From Nitrosomonas ureae (GTDB taxonomy: Bacteria > Pseudomonadota > Gammaproteobacteria > Burkholderiales > Nitrosomonadaceae): a DNA stretch of 64,000 bases. The DNA lies in the NCBI RefSeq assembly GCF_001455205.1, contig NZ_CP013341.1:310001-374000 (forward strand), given 5' to 3'. The notes beneath the pieces were generated by a model. The model saw nothing but the letters and a program-made list of their open reading frames with translations, ran no database searches and had not been told where the DNA came from. A program made the translations under genes and the position numbers. This document shows, piece after piece, positions 26,359-34,464 of this stretch; position 1 is the stretch's first letter, and every line of letters begins with the position of its first letter.

Positions 26359-26392
26359 ATGTGACAAATTGTCGCGCGACAATTTGTCACAT
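26359..26392. promoter_or_regulatory. 34-bp perfect palindrome, operator candidate
   Basis: The left half ATGTGACAAATTGTCGC is exactly complementary to the right half. Each half itself contains GACAA-N-TTGTC, and the centre TTGTCGCGCGACAA is a third dyad. So two small palindromes flank GCGC. It lies 182 bases from the HD-GYP start and 160 from the RIO start, between divergent promoters, which favours a regulatory site over a terminator. Confidence 0.6.
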
Positions 26393-26501
26393 TCCAAAAA
26401 GCAATCAATCTTTCTACAATTATCGGAACGTAGTTATTCCGGGTGGCATAGCTAACGAATATCCCAAAAGATTTGCAAGCATTTTTTTACAATACAATTA
26501 C

Positions 26502-26551
26502 AGGAGGATGAAAAGCGTATAAGAATATTTTATACGCTTGCATAATGCCCT
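26502..26551 (+). promoter_or_regulatory. SD and hairpin in the leader of the RIO kinase gene
   Basis: AGGAGG at 26502-26507 is too far (44 bases) from the ATG at 26552. Between them AAGCGTATAA (26513-26522) pairs perfectly with TTATACGCTT (26530-26539) around GAATATT. Folding would bring the SD to about 16 nucleotides from the ATG. Directly after the SD, ATG-AAA-AGC-GTA-TAA also makes a four-codon frame. Confidence 0.45.
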
Positions 26552-27418
26552 ATGAAAATACCCGCAAGACTCGAGCCATTAATTGAAGAAGGCCTGATTG
26601 ACAGCGTAATCTGTCAGCTTATGAGCGGAAAAGAAGCCATGATTTATATGGTAAGCAGTGGATGCGATATCCGTTGCGCAAAAGTTTACAAAGATAGCAA
26701 TAAGCGTAATTTCCATCAGCGCTCCAGTTATACAGAGGGACGTAAGATTAAAAACAGTCGGCGCGCCCGCGCGATGGAAAGAGGCAGCCATTATGGCCGA
26801 AACATGCGTGAAGAAGCTTGGCAAAGCACCGAGGTTGACATGTTATGCCGACTTGAAAGGATCGGAATTCGCGCACCAAAATTCTATAATTTCTTTGCCG
26901 GGGTCCTGCTGATGGAGTTGATTACGGATTCTGAAGGAAATGCAGCGCCACGATTGAGTGAATTAATGCTGACACCCAAGCAGGCACGTACCTATCACAA
27001 AATCCTGATTGATCAGATTGTGCAAATGCTATGCGTCGGAATTGTGCATGGAGATCTTTCACCTTACAACGTATTGATTGACAATCAAGGGCCAGTGATT
27101 ATTGATCTGCCGCAGGCTGTGAGTGCTACCGGAAATCACCAAGCGCGTATCATGATAAAACGTGATATCGATAACTTAACAACTTATTTCAGTCGATTTG
27201 CACCGGAATTGGCGCACTCAGATTATGCAGCTGAGATATGGTCTTATTATCAGCGGGGTCAGTTGCCGCAAGCGCGTTTAACCGGAAATGTTAAACAACA
27301 GGAAAGACCGGCAAATGTTGGCAATGTTCTCCAGGTCATTAATTCAGCGCTCAGAAAAGAAATTGCTTGGCAGCGCCATAAACAAACGAAATGGAATAAC
27401 CATTTCTCACAATGTTGA
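26552..27418 (+). CDS. RIO1-type atypical serine kinase
   Basis: 288-aa soluble kinase of the bacterial RIO1 family. The ATP-binding lysine is in the CAKVYKDSNKRNFHQRSSY stretch, a block typical of bacterial RIO proteins. The catalytic loop is GIVHGDLSPYNVLID (HGDLSPYN), and the metal-binding site is VIIDLPQAVSA, where IDLPQ replaces the DFG of ordinary kinases, as is usual in RIO1. In bacteria the substrate is unknown. Length is normal. No close Shine-Dalgarno; see the leader hairpin. The initiator tRNA gene follows on the same strand, 81 bases after the stop. Confidence 0.9.
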   Translation: MKIPARLEPLIEEGLIDSVICQLMSGKEAMIYMVSSGCDIRCAKVYKDSNKRNFHQRSSYTEGRKIKNSRRARAMERGSHYGRNMREEAWQSTEVDMLCRLERIGIRAPKFYNFFAGVLLMELITDSEGNAAPRLSELMLTPKQARTYHKILIDQIVQMLCVGIVHGDLSPYNVLIDNQGPVIIDLPQAVSATGNHQARIMIKRDIDNLTTYFSRFAPELAHSDYAAEIWSYYQRGQLPQARLTGNVKQQERPANVGNVLQVINSALRKEIAWQRHKQTKWNNHFSQC

Positions 27419-27457
27419 GTATTGTGCGTCGATAAAAGTATAGAATAAAGATGTTGA

Positions 27458-27488
27458 TTGACCGGTATATGATTGCTCGTGCTATAAT
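27458..27488 (+). promoter_or_regulatory. promoter of the initiator tRNA gene
   Basis: -35-like TTGACC (27458-27463) and a perfect -10 TATAAT (27483-27488), spacer 19. The start would be near 27495, with a GC-rich discriminator as in stringently controlled stable-RNA genes. Confidence 0.6.
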
Positions 27489-27499
27489 CCCGCTCCTGA

Positions 27500-27576
<77 letters not shown>

Positions 27577-27584
27577 AATAAAAC

Positions 27585-27620
27585 AATGGCTTACAGTTAA
27601 TTTATTGTAAGCCATTTTTA
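27585..27620 (+). terminator. terminator after tRNA-fMet
   Basis: AATGGCTTACA (27585-27595) pairs perfectly with TGTAAGCCATT (27606-27616) and is followed by a T-rich tail. Confidence 0.85.
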
Positions 27621-27860
27621 TTTTATATTTTGAAGTAACCATCATGTAGGAAAATTACATCAATACTAATCAATAAAAAACCACCATTAAGCAGTTAGTT
27701 ATGAAATTTTTATTTTTTTACTACAGTTACTTTTTAATTTGCCGATAAAGCTAAGGCACAACATCACGCTTTATGAAATAGCCAGGGAGATTAGTTAATG
27801 TCTCTCTGGTTACTCCTCAAATACTAATTTAATTTTCTACGATATTGTTACCCTTCCATT

Positions 27861-27988
27861 AAGAAAAAACCAGTACGCATGGCTGGCGAATTCGCATGGG
27901 TACGCACGAGCTATAAGTCATCCAGTTAACATGGCTAAGAGAACTCATTAGCAGATGAATCTATGAACAAAACGCCTCTCATAACGAT
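27861..27988 (+). repeat. ~129-nt noncoding element, copy A
   Basis: Begins with the same 22 bases as 30158-30179 (AAGAAAAAACCAGTACGCATGG is split here only by the row). It shares the later blocks CCAGTYAACATGGCT and CTATGAACRAAACG, and ends ATAACGAT. Total length is almost equal to copy B (128 versus 129), and both begin about 270-290 bases after a tRNA-fMet 3' end. The strong hairpins of copy B are not preserved here, so this copy looks decayed. Confidence 0.55.
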
Positions 27989-28099
27989 GAGATCTTATTT
28001 ATGTTAAAAATAATATCTCAAAAGCTATATTAATTCAGAGAGTTAATTTACATTAAGCAATTTAGAGCAGGATTTCTGAAACTTTTACCAAGTTGAATG

Positions 28100-28123
28100 A
28101 AAAAAACCAGCATTAATGCTGGT
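28100..28123 (-). terminator. terminator of the secreted coiled-coil gene
   Basis: On the minus strand, ACCAGCATTAATGCTGGT (a perfect palindrome) is followed by TTTTTT. It lies 27 bases after the stop of the gene at 28150-28515. Confidence 0.8.
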
Positions 28124-28149
28124 CAGTTTTCAAATGCTTTTGCAACTAA

Positions 28150-28515
28150 TCAATTGGGCTTATTATTAGTTTCTGGTTTCTTGTTATTGGGCTGTTTGTT
28201 ATCGGAAGCTTTATTATCAGGCTGCTTGGTTTTGTTATTAGCTTGTTTTATTTTACGTTCTTGTGCATCAATTTTAGTTTCCAAAGCATCTAACTTTTGA
28301 GCTGCTGCTTGATTGCAAGTCTTCAAAGATTCAAAATCATTTGTTTTTTGCATACAATTTAGACGTCCTTCCAAAATCTGTATTCTGTCTTTTACATTTC
28401 CTATTTCTCGATTTTTTTCAGATGGAAAGTCCGCGACCTGCTCAGCAGCAGACATTAAAGGTGTAGAAAAAATCAAACTCACAGTTATCATCAATATTAA
28501 ATTGAATATTTTCAT
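28150..28515 (-). CDS. small secreted coiled-coil protein with Asn/Lys/Pro tail
   Basis: 121 aa, unrecognised. The ATG at 28515 is preceded by GGAGA; the frame is open further upstream without a start site. Signal peptide ends near STPLMSAAEQ. The mature part has a heptad-like region (NREIGNVKDRIQILEGRLNCMQ, LDALETKIDAQERKIKQ) with two cysteines, then a low-complexity tail of NNKT/QPDNK/NNKKPE units. It is probably periplasmic or extracellular. A strong terminator follows. It lies in the decayed region between two tRNA-fMet 3' ends. Confidence 0.65.
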   Translation of the reverse strand: MKIFNLILMITVSLIFSTPLMSAAEQVADFPSEKNREIGNVKDRIQILEGRLNCMQKTNDFESLKTCNQAAAQKLDALETKIDAQERKIKQANNKTKQPDNKASDNKQPNNKKPETNNKPN

Positions 28516-28815
28516 ATCAGTATCTCCATAATTTAAATTATATTTAAAATCACAAACCAAGCTATTTTTAATAATGCCTAGTAATTTAAAGGCTATCTGT
28601 GCGGTAGAAAACATAAGTAAGATTTTATGATTGCAGCGGGGACTTTATTCAATTATTTACATCTGGCAAATTTGCCAAAAGCAAATCACCCGAAATGATT
28701 TGAAATAGCCAGGAAGAATGTGTTTGTTATTAAATTCTAATTGCTATCCACATGATATTTTAATGAGTAACGAAATAATAGTTTCTGATAATTTATCTTT
28801 GGAGTGGTAATAAAA

Positions 28816-29139
28816 ATGCGAACACTTGTTACATTCATTAATCGCAAAACGAATTTGCAAATATATAACACCTTGATTGATCTATCAAAAATTACTGAAT
28901 CGGAGTTTTCTCCAAATGGAATTTTTAACTATATTTGGAAATATGCACTAGCAAATGGAATGGCTGGAAATAAAGAAGATTACCTCATTAAAGTTTTTAA
29001 TGAAAAAAATCACTCATTTAATTATGAATCATATGGATTCTCAAGTATTAAAGAAACTCTGAAAAATAGTCGAAATAAAAGTTCGGTAATATACTTAGAA
29101 GACTATAAAAACAAAAGATTACTTAAATCTGCAGGTTAA
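28816..29139 (+). CDS. orphan AT-rich protein
   Basis: 107 aa from ATG 28816 (GTG 28804 is an alternative), with GGAG 11 bases upstream. Begins MRTLVTFINRKTNLQIYN and contains FNYIWKYALANGM; no domain recognised, no signal peptide or membrane segment. The gene is much richer in A+T than the housekeeping genes around it, which suggests horizontal origin. Neighbours are a secreted small protein and a broken transposase. Confidence 0.5.
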   Translation: MRTLVTFINRKTNLQIYNTLIDLSKITESEFSPNGIFNYIWKYALANGMAGNKEDYLIKVFNEKNHSFNYESYGFSSIKETLKNSRNKSSVIYLEDYKNKRLLKSAG

Positions 29140-29149
29140 TTAAGTGTGT

Positions 29150-29240
29150 CTAAATAAAATCGAACATTTGGCGCTTCAATCATCATTTTTAACTGCTGCG
29201 CATCAATACCTCTAAGATGCACTTTTTTCGTAAATAAAAT
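29150..29240 (-). other. short coding-like remnant
   Basis: The minus strand reads KKVHLRGIDAQQLKMM then IEAPNVRFYLDTLN-stop over about 35 codons, with no start and no ribosome-binding site. Protein-like composition but unidentified; possibly the 3' end of a lost gene. Confidence 0.25.
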
Positions 29241-29275
29241 TTATACCTTAAATTCAAGTACTATTTTGTTAGTCC

Positions 29276-29790
29276 AATAAAGCACCCCGCCGCAAGCAGC
29301 GGGGTATTTTTGCTTAGAACAACGCAAGCGGATAATCCGAGTGTAGCTTCTGATACGTTTTACCTTGATTTTGTACATACTTGCCAATCATTTGTTCATT
29401 TCTATGCTTGCCAACTGTACTTGCAAAATAACCATCAGTCCAAAACTCTCCACCCCAGAGTTTCTTCCTAACTTGGGAACATCGCCTGAAAATTTCTCGT
29501 GTGGTTATGCTCTTAATGAGCGCAACAAGCTTGGTCACGCAATATGTCGGTACTGACTGTACCAAAAAATGAATATGATCCTTATCCGTACCAATCTCTA
29601 AAAACTTCACTTGATAGCGTTCTGCAACCCAAGGCAAACCACCTTGAGAACAGCATCAATCTGCTCATCAAAGATTACCCGACTATATTCGGCCAAAAAT
29701 ACTAAGTAATGCATCAAAACCGTAACATTGCGGCTCTTATGAATATATTTGCTCATCCACAAATTCTACGCCGCAAGCGACGGCGAATAT
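29276..29790 (-). mobile_element. degraded IS200/IS605-type element
   Basis: A frameshifted Y1 transposase gene with a DNA hairpin at each end: ACCCCGC/GCGGGGT at 29284-29305 and CGCCG/CGGCG at 29769-29785. Both share GCCGCAAGC. IS200/IS605 ends carry such subterminal hairpins instead of inverted repeats and make no target duplication. Limits are approximate. The 29276-29308 end recurs alone at 12718. Confidence 0.7.
29314..29756 (-). pseudogene. IS200/IS605 TnpA (Y1 HUH transposase), frameshifted
   Basis: The N-terminal part, from ATG 29756, reads MSKYIHKSRNVTVLMHYLVF and FDEQIDAVLKVVCLG. The frame then changes near 29637, and the rest reads VAERYQVKFLEIGTDKDHIHF (HUH motif HIH) to EFWTDGYFASTVGKH, with the catalytic tyrosine region MIGKYVQNQGK, and ends YPLALF. 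About 147 codons in total, normal for TnpA. A single base is missing at the junction. Substitutions such as MHYLVF for the usual YHLVF also suggest decay. Confidence 0.85.
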
Positions 29791-29841
29791 AACCCGAAGT
29801 GATTCAAGAATTTCAATCAACACAGAGGAATACGTTATTTT

Positions 29842-29891
29842 TCGGGCCCATAACTCGAAGGTCGTAGATTCAAACTCTACCCTCGTAACTA
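29842..29891 (+). pseudogene. partial tRNA-fMet copy (3' half)
   Basis: Matches 27527-27576 at 41 of 50 positions: anticodon stem, CAT anticodon, variable loop, T-arm and acceptor 3' strand, ending ACTA in place of ACCA. The 5' half is absent, so it cannot make a tRNA. Two substitutions break pairs in the T stem and anticodon stem. It is followed by a terminator-like hairpin, as the real gene is. Confidence 0.75.
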
Positions 29892-29903
29892 ATAAAATCA
29901 AAC

Positions 29904-29932
29904 GCCTAGATATAATTATCTAGGCACTTTTT
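29904..29932 (+). terminator. terminator-like hairpin after the partial tRNA
   Basis: GCCTAGATA / TATCTAGGC perfect 9-bp stem with TAAT loop, then CACTTTTTC. Confidence 0.7.
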
Positions 29933-30157
29933 CATTTTATAAGTTTGTGTAAGGTTGATATAAGAAAGTCAGATCAAAAATAATCACAAAAACTCACCGG
30001 AAAGACAGGTTAGCGATTTGAGCTATTACTTAATCAGAAATTGAATTGCTTCGCTTGAATCAGGCTTATTTGACTTTCTTGATATTTTAAAAGTAGGCAG
30101 AGTTGTAAGTAACCTGCTGAGAGGCAAGTGTACTTTTTGTCTGGTAACTTTGCTCAT

Positions 30158-30286
30158 AAGAAAAAACCAGTACGCATGGTTATTTGAATGCAGATGCGTA
30201 CTGGTAAGAGTCAGTTACCAGTCAACATGGCTTTAATGACTGGCAAACTGATAAAAAAACTATGAACGAAACGTCTTAATAACGAT
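30158..30286 (+). ncRNA. ~129-nt structured element, copy B
   Basis: Two strong hairpins: ACCAGTACGCA (30166-30176) with TGCGTACTGGT (30195-30205), 11 bp perfect; and TCAGTT-A-CCAGTCA (30211-30224) with TGACTGG-CA-AACTGA (30237-30251), 7+6 bp with a small internal loop. An A-run follows. Copy A at 27861-27988 shares blocks of sequence. Could be a small RNA, a processing product of the tRNA transcript, or a remnant of a non-autonomous mobile element. No open frame. Confidence 0.4.
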
Positions 30287-30457
30287 TCCATTATCTTTAC
30301 GTTGACACGATTCATCAGTGTAGTAGCAAATTGAGATGGATAAAACTATTGCATTAACTTTATAGAAATTTTTTGGTTACGTTTACGAACAATCGACTTG
30401 AATCCGATATCAAGAATAAAGTTTCATTGATTAACTGTGTCTTAAGGAGCGAATAGA

Positions 30458-30910
30458 TTTGCATGGTATCGCTATGTAAAATTTTCGGAAATTATCAGTC
30501 ATCGTTTTACTGATCCGAAAGCGACACTTGATGAACTGTTTTCACGGCTCGTCTTTAACATTCTTTGTGGTAACACTGATGATCATGCACGAAATCATGC
30601 CGCATCCTGGAATGGCAAAGAGCTGACTCTTACGCCAGCTTATGATATCTGCCCAAAACGCCGACCTGGTAATGAAGCCTCACAGGCTATGCTCATATCC
30701 GGTAACAATAAACTTAACCAGTTAAAATCCCGCTTAGAGACCGTTTATAACTTTCTGCTTTCCGAAATACAAGCACGAGCCATCTTTGAAAAGATAATTT
30801 ATCCAATCAAACGACATTGGGAGGGCGTGTGTGAAGAAGCTGAATTCATCAAAGTAGACAAAAAACTGCTATGGGGCGGACAGTTTCTGAATGTTCTCTC
30901 AACAGAGTAA
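30458..30910 (+). pseudogene. hipA-type toxin gene, C-terminal fragment
   Basis: A continuous frame from about 30458 reads SHRFTDPKATLDELFSRLVF, NILCGNTDDHARNHAASWNG, LTPAYDICPKRRPGNEASQA and ends QFLNVLSTE-stop. This is the C-terminal kinase half of HipA-like proteins (NTDDHARNH is the catalytic-loop block; YDICP the metal-binding block). The N-terminal ~250 residues and the HipB antitoxin are missing, and there is no start, so it is inactive. It adds to the picture of a decayed accessory region. Confidence 0.8.
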
Positions 30911-31393
30911 TTTTCTACAAAAAGTCGCGAAAACCTTGACGGCCTTCGACGGCGAACACCTTACTTAATGCAGCTTTCTAAAATTGGCCTATTCATAGAT
31001 TCAAAACCAACAAAAATCGGTTAGCAATTTCTTCTTAATATTTGTAAAGATATGCTTTTCTAGGACATGAATATCCTCATGGCATTTGCCATGAACCGGG
31101 AAAGTTTTCTGTTATGCATTCCTTATAATATCTGGATTTTCTGCTGTGCAGCCTCGGCAGGCTAGAGCCTTTGAAAATTCGTACAGAGAATGATGTTCGC
31201 ACCGGCCAATAATCCGCATTCTAGCGTAAGAGATAGCATGACAAATGAATTTCATTCTTGATATGCTTCAAGCTAAGCTTGATGACTTGTATACATCGGC
31301 CAATAGGCCAAACTCAGAAACTTTTTCAGAGAAAAAAGCCGAGATACATATGATAGACTCGCATCATCATCCTAAATACAAAATAGCAATAAT
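30911..31393 (+). other. intergenic region before aroC
   Basis: 483 bases. No gene I can support; a frame from 31245 overlaps the start of aroC and lacks a ribosome-binding site. A small dyad TCAAGCTAAGCTTGA lies near 31270. No strong promoter seen. Confidence 0.4.
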
Positions 31394-32563
31394 ATGTCTG
31401 GCAATACATTCGGTACGCTTTTTACTATTACCTCATTTGGTGAATCTCACGGCGCAGCAATTGGTTGTATTGTGGATGGATGCCCACCAGGTTTAACTAT
31501 CAGCACCGAAGAGATACAACTTGAATTGGACCGGCGTAAACCCGGCACGTCGCGTCATGTCACGCAACGACGTGAATCCGACACAGTAGAAATTCTATCC
31601 GGCGTGTTTGAAGGACAAACTACGGGTACACCCATTGCTTTACTGATACGAAATGAAGATCAGCGCAGCAAGGATTATAGTAAGATCATGGACACTTTCC
31701 GTCCCGGCCATGCGGACTATACCTACTGGCAGAAATACGGCATCCGCGATTATCGTGGCGGTGGTCGCGCATCGGCGCGTGAGACTGCAGTGCGTGTTGC
31801 AGCCGGTGCGATTGCAAAAAAATGGCTGCACGAGAAGTATAGTATTATGATCCGCGGCTATATGGCGCAGCTGGGATCCATCGAAATTCCATTCAAATGC
31901 TGGGAAGATATCAGGCAGAATCCCTTCTTTGTTGCAGACAGCAACTATGTCGATCAATTGGAAACGTTCATGGATCAGTTGCGTAAATCCGGCGATTCGG
32001 TGGGTGCCAAAATCAGCGTAGTGGCACAGGGTGTGCCAGTCGGCTGGGGCGAACCGGTATATGATCGATTGGATGCGGAAATCGCCTACGCCATGATGAG
32101 CATCAATGCAGTAAAAGGCGTTGAAATCGGCGCAGGTTTTTCCAGCGTAACACAAAGAGGCACCGAGCATTCGGATGAGATGACACCGAATGGCTTTTTA
32201 AGTAATAATGCCGGCGGCATCCTCGGCGGTATTTCAACCGGCCAGGACATCACGATTCACATTGCGATCAAACCAACATCCAGCATTCGTCTCGGACGAC
32301 ATTCAATTGACAAGAACGGTAATCCGGTCATCGTCGAAACGCACGGCCGTCATGACCCTTGCGTTGGCATCCGCGCTACCCCGATTATCGAAGCCATGCT
32401 CGCCCTGGTATTAATGGATCATGCTTTGCGGCATCGCGCACAGAATGCTGATGTACAGTGCAAAACGCCCAAAATTCCCGGCAATGCAAATACAATAGAA
32501 AAATCTGTGACAACATTTCAGGCACCGTCGAGAGAAGACCCGGAACCTGAAGAGGATGTCTAG
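31394..32563 (+). CDS. aroC: chorismate synthase
   Basis: Last step of the shikimate pathway: trans-elimination of phosphate from EPSP to chorismate, needing reduced FMN. 389 aa, slightly long at the C-terminus (an acidic tail SREDPEPEEDV). Signature blocks: FGESHGAAIGCIVDGCPPG, FRPGHADYTYWQKYG with IRDYRGGGRASARETA, and HGRHDPCVGIRATPI near the end. ATG with no obvious strong ribosome-binding site. Stands alone between the decayed accessory region and a PEP-CTERM gene. Confidence 0.97.
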   Translation: MSGNTFGTLFTITSFGESHGAAIGCIVDGCPPGLTISTEEIQLELDRRKPGTSRHVTQRRESDTVEILSGVFEGQTTGTPIALLIRNEDQRSKDYSKIMDTFRPGHADYTYWQKYGIRDYRGGGRASARETAVRVAAGAIAKKWLHEKYSIMIRGYMAQLGSIEIPFKCWEDIRQNPFFVADSNYVDQLETFMDQLRKSGDSVGAKISVVAQGVPVGWGEPVYDRLDAEIAYAMMSINAVKGVEIGAGFSSVTQRGTEHSDEMTPNGFLSNNAGGILGGISTGQDITIHIAIKPTSSIRLGRHSIDKNGNPVIVETHGRHDPCVGIRATPIIEAMLALVLMDHALRHRAQNADVQCKTPKIPGNANTIEKSVTTFQAPSREDPEPEEDV

Positions 32564-33116
32564 ACACTAGCAACATGACAGAAACTTTATTATCAAACAA
32601 GGTTTGGATATTAGCTTAAGTTAAGCATTTCCTACCGCTGCAAACTTCATTCTTAACAGTATCATCTTCTCATTGCAGACTCTTTACTCTTCTGATTATT
32701 AGTCGACTCTCGTCCTAGGGAACCGGGAATTAACCTATAGGAATTTAAAAATCGCACCATTCATTGCGACGCGAAAACTTCCTATATCGATATTGCTCGC
32801 GCAAAAGGGCATATATCCTATCGCTCAAACTAAAAACATAGTACGTATGTACCGAAAAAAAAGGAACTATCTCCTATTACTTTCGAGAGATTCTCAGTTT
32901 ATCTTACATACGGCTATGCAGAGTTATTTCTTATGTAAATTTAAAAATAACCAAGAAAAACAAATTATCTGCAAGTCACTACACATCAATTCCATTTCTC
33001 TCTGCAAACACGCAGCCCCATTAAAACCGCTGCAGGTAAACAGAGCATATTATTGACACGTGTAGATGAAATTAACAAACTTTAATGTAATTTTTCTTCT
33101 TATGGGAGGTTTTATA
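32564..33116 (+). other. intergenic region between aroC and PEP-CTERM gene
   Basis: 553 AT-rich bases without a supported gene. TTGACA at 33053-33058 is part of the dyad ACACGTGT but has no well-spaced -10. An open frame at 32793-33056 is not protein-like. Confidence 0.4.
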
Positions 33117-33758
33117 ATGCGTATTATATCTATGATGAGTTTACTTGCGCTGATGAGCGGGCCAGTTGCAGCGGCTTCCTGGCAAATTGGTGACAATGAT
33201 GGTTATGGCGCTGGCATTTGTGACAACTGCCAGCACTCATTCAATGGCTTCACGGCAAACTATGATGGCCGCAGTGCGGCAGAAATGGTGGCGACCGATG
33301 GCACACAATACACCGATACCTATAGCACTGCTCAACCCGGCTTCAGTCCGCATGGATCTGAAACCGTAGCCACGTTCAGTTTCACAGGATTAGGCAATAG
33401 TTGGGCAGTCGGTCATCTGGAGATCGACATGGCCGACTTCCAAGCTTCGACATTCGGTTCAGTAATCACTACATTTAACGGCATTACACAAAACTTTGCT
33501 TACAATGATGGATTCCCGAATACACTTATCCATTTTTATACACTAACTGGTTCGGTGATTGATTCGATCAACGCTACAGGTGAGCTGGTTATTACCATCG
33601 ATCGCAACAACTCCACTGATTTTTATGGTTTTGATTATTTAAAACTTAGTGATATCGCAGCGCCCGTACCAGAACCAGAAACTTATGCCATGTTACTTGT
33701 TGGTCTCGGCTTACTCGGTTTTGCTAATCGACGCCGAATGCAAAAAACAGTTGCATAA
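33117..33758 (+). CDS. PEP-CTERM sorting domain protein
   Basis: 213-aa exported protein. ATG at 33117 has GGGAGG seven bases upstream; the frame is open back to 33066 but without a start site. Signal peptide ends near GPVAAASW. The mature part is rich in Gly, Thr, Ser, Asn and Asp with aromatic repeats typical of extracellular beta-sandwich proteins; no named domain recognised. Two cysteines lie close together (GICDNCQH). C-terminus VPEPETYAMLLVGLGLLGF then ANRRRMQ is a PEP-CTERM signal for exosortase processing. A strong terminator follows, so it is a single-gene unit. Confidence 0.88.
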   Translation: MRIISMMSLLALMSGPVAAASWQIGDNDGYGAGICDNCQHSFNGFTANYDGRSAAEMVATDGTQYTDTYSTAQPGFSPHGSETVATFSFTGLGNSWAVGHLEIDMADFQASTFGSVITTFNGITQNFAYNDGFPNTLIHFYTLTGSVIDSINATGELVITIDRNNSTDFYGFDYLKLSDIAAPVPEPETYAMLLVGLGLLGFANRRRMQKTVA

Positions 33759-33780
33759 TCCAGAAACTTAAGTGTTGCCC

Positions 33781-33812
33781 AGAGAAACCCGCTCCAGCGG
33801 GTTTCTCTTTTT
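33781..33812 (+). terminator. terminator after PEP-CTERM gene
   Basis: AGAGAAACCCGC / GCGGGTTTCTCT perfect 12-bp stem with TCCA loop, then TTTTT. Confidence 0.95.
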
Positions 33813-34019
33813 CCAAGAGACTAATTTTTAAGCTTTATTCAAAATTCTATTCATTTTTTTCAGCCTTCGCCGATATATAACAGCATAAATTCAAGTGAAA
33901 ACAAAATCTAACGATGAAATCCTGGGATACTGAAAAAATTATTACTCCAGCACCCCTCATCACAAATCAACAAAGATCGATTGCATAGTATTTTTATCTT
34001 CCGGACTGCTACTGCACTC

Positions 34020-34412
34020 ATGAAAATCAAATATGAAGAATTACTAATTCTGGGAATCACCATGGAAGGTCGCCCATTCCGCCCAAGTGATTGGTCGGAA
34101 CGCCTTTGCGGTGCACTTGCCGTCCATAATCGCAATAACCGTTGGGAATATTCGGAATATGCTCAGCCTGTCATACATGAAGGAAAGATAGGCGTCCATG
34201 TAAAAACCGCACTAAAAGATATCAATCCAGTTATGTATCAATTTATAATGGATTTTGCTTACAATAATCAGCTCAGGATAATTCCAACCGGTAAAGTCAT
34301 TTATTTGGAAGAATCTCCTGAAGAAAAGGAGGTGGCATGGTCTGTAAAAAGATTCACCCTGGCGCTGTTACTGCATCAATGGAAAATAAGATTTAAGAAT
34401 AACGGGTATTAG
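34020..34412 (+). CDS. DUF3579 family protein
   Basis: 130 aa from ATG 34020; the frame continues upstream but the family begins at about this point (ELLILGITMEGRPFRPSDWSERLCG). Conserved blocks are GRPFRPSDWSERLCGAL, YAQPVIHEGKIGVHVKTALKDINP and FIMDFAYNNQLRI. Function unknown; found mainly in betaproteobacteria. Soluble, no signal peptide. Convergent with the cytochrome gene, 52 bases apart. Confidence 0.78.
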   Translation: MKIKYEELLILGITMEGRPFRPSDWSERLCGALAVHNRNNRWEYSEYAQPVIHEGKIGVHVKTALKDINPVMYQFIMDFAYNNQLRIIPTGKVIYLEESPEEKEVAWSVKRFTLALLLHQWKIRFKNNGY

Positions 34413-34464
34413 TTGCCGCTTAATCTTAGTAGGTACACATTATTTGCTCATTTACGCTTACACT

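Larger units (their letters stand above)
26178..26551. other. intergenic region between divergent HD-GYP and RIO genes
   Basis: 374 bases without a gene. Contains the 34-bp palindrome at 26359-26392, a Shine-Dalgarno-like AGGAGG at 26502-26507 and the hairpin at 26513-26539. Confidence 0.55.
27621..28149 (+). other. AT-rich region after the tRNA with structured element
   Basis: No gene. Holds a hairpin near 27782-27808 (CCAGGGAGA / TCTCTCTGG), the first copy of a ~129-nt element (27861-27988), and the terminator of the next minus-strand gene (28100-28123). Confidence 0.5.
29757..30457 (+). other. noncoding region with partial tRNA and structured element
   Basis: 701 bases with no gene. Holds the IS end hairpin, the partial tRNA copy (29842-29891), its terminator-like hairpin (29904-29932), a 10-bp inverted repeat (29962-29971 / 30071-30080) and the 129-nt element copy B (30158-30286). 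Confidence 0.55.

Noticed and set aside
26359..26392. Reading the 34-bp palindrome as a terminator
   Set aside because: It lies upstream of both divergent genes and has only a short A-run on one side after several other bases, so no transcript needs to end there.
27585..30300. CRISPR array
   Set aside because: Repeats here are two diverged copies far apart, not regularly spaced short repeats.
31245..31496. 83-codon open frame overlapping the start of aroC
   Set aside because: Overlaps about 100 bases of aroC in another frame and has no ribosome-binding site; the first half looks mildly protein-like but is unsupported.
32793..33056. 87-codon open frame before the second PEP-CTERM gene
   Set aside because: Composition typical of translated AT-rich DNA; no start signal.
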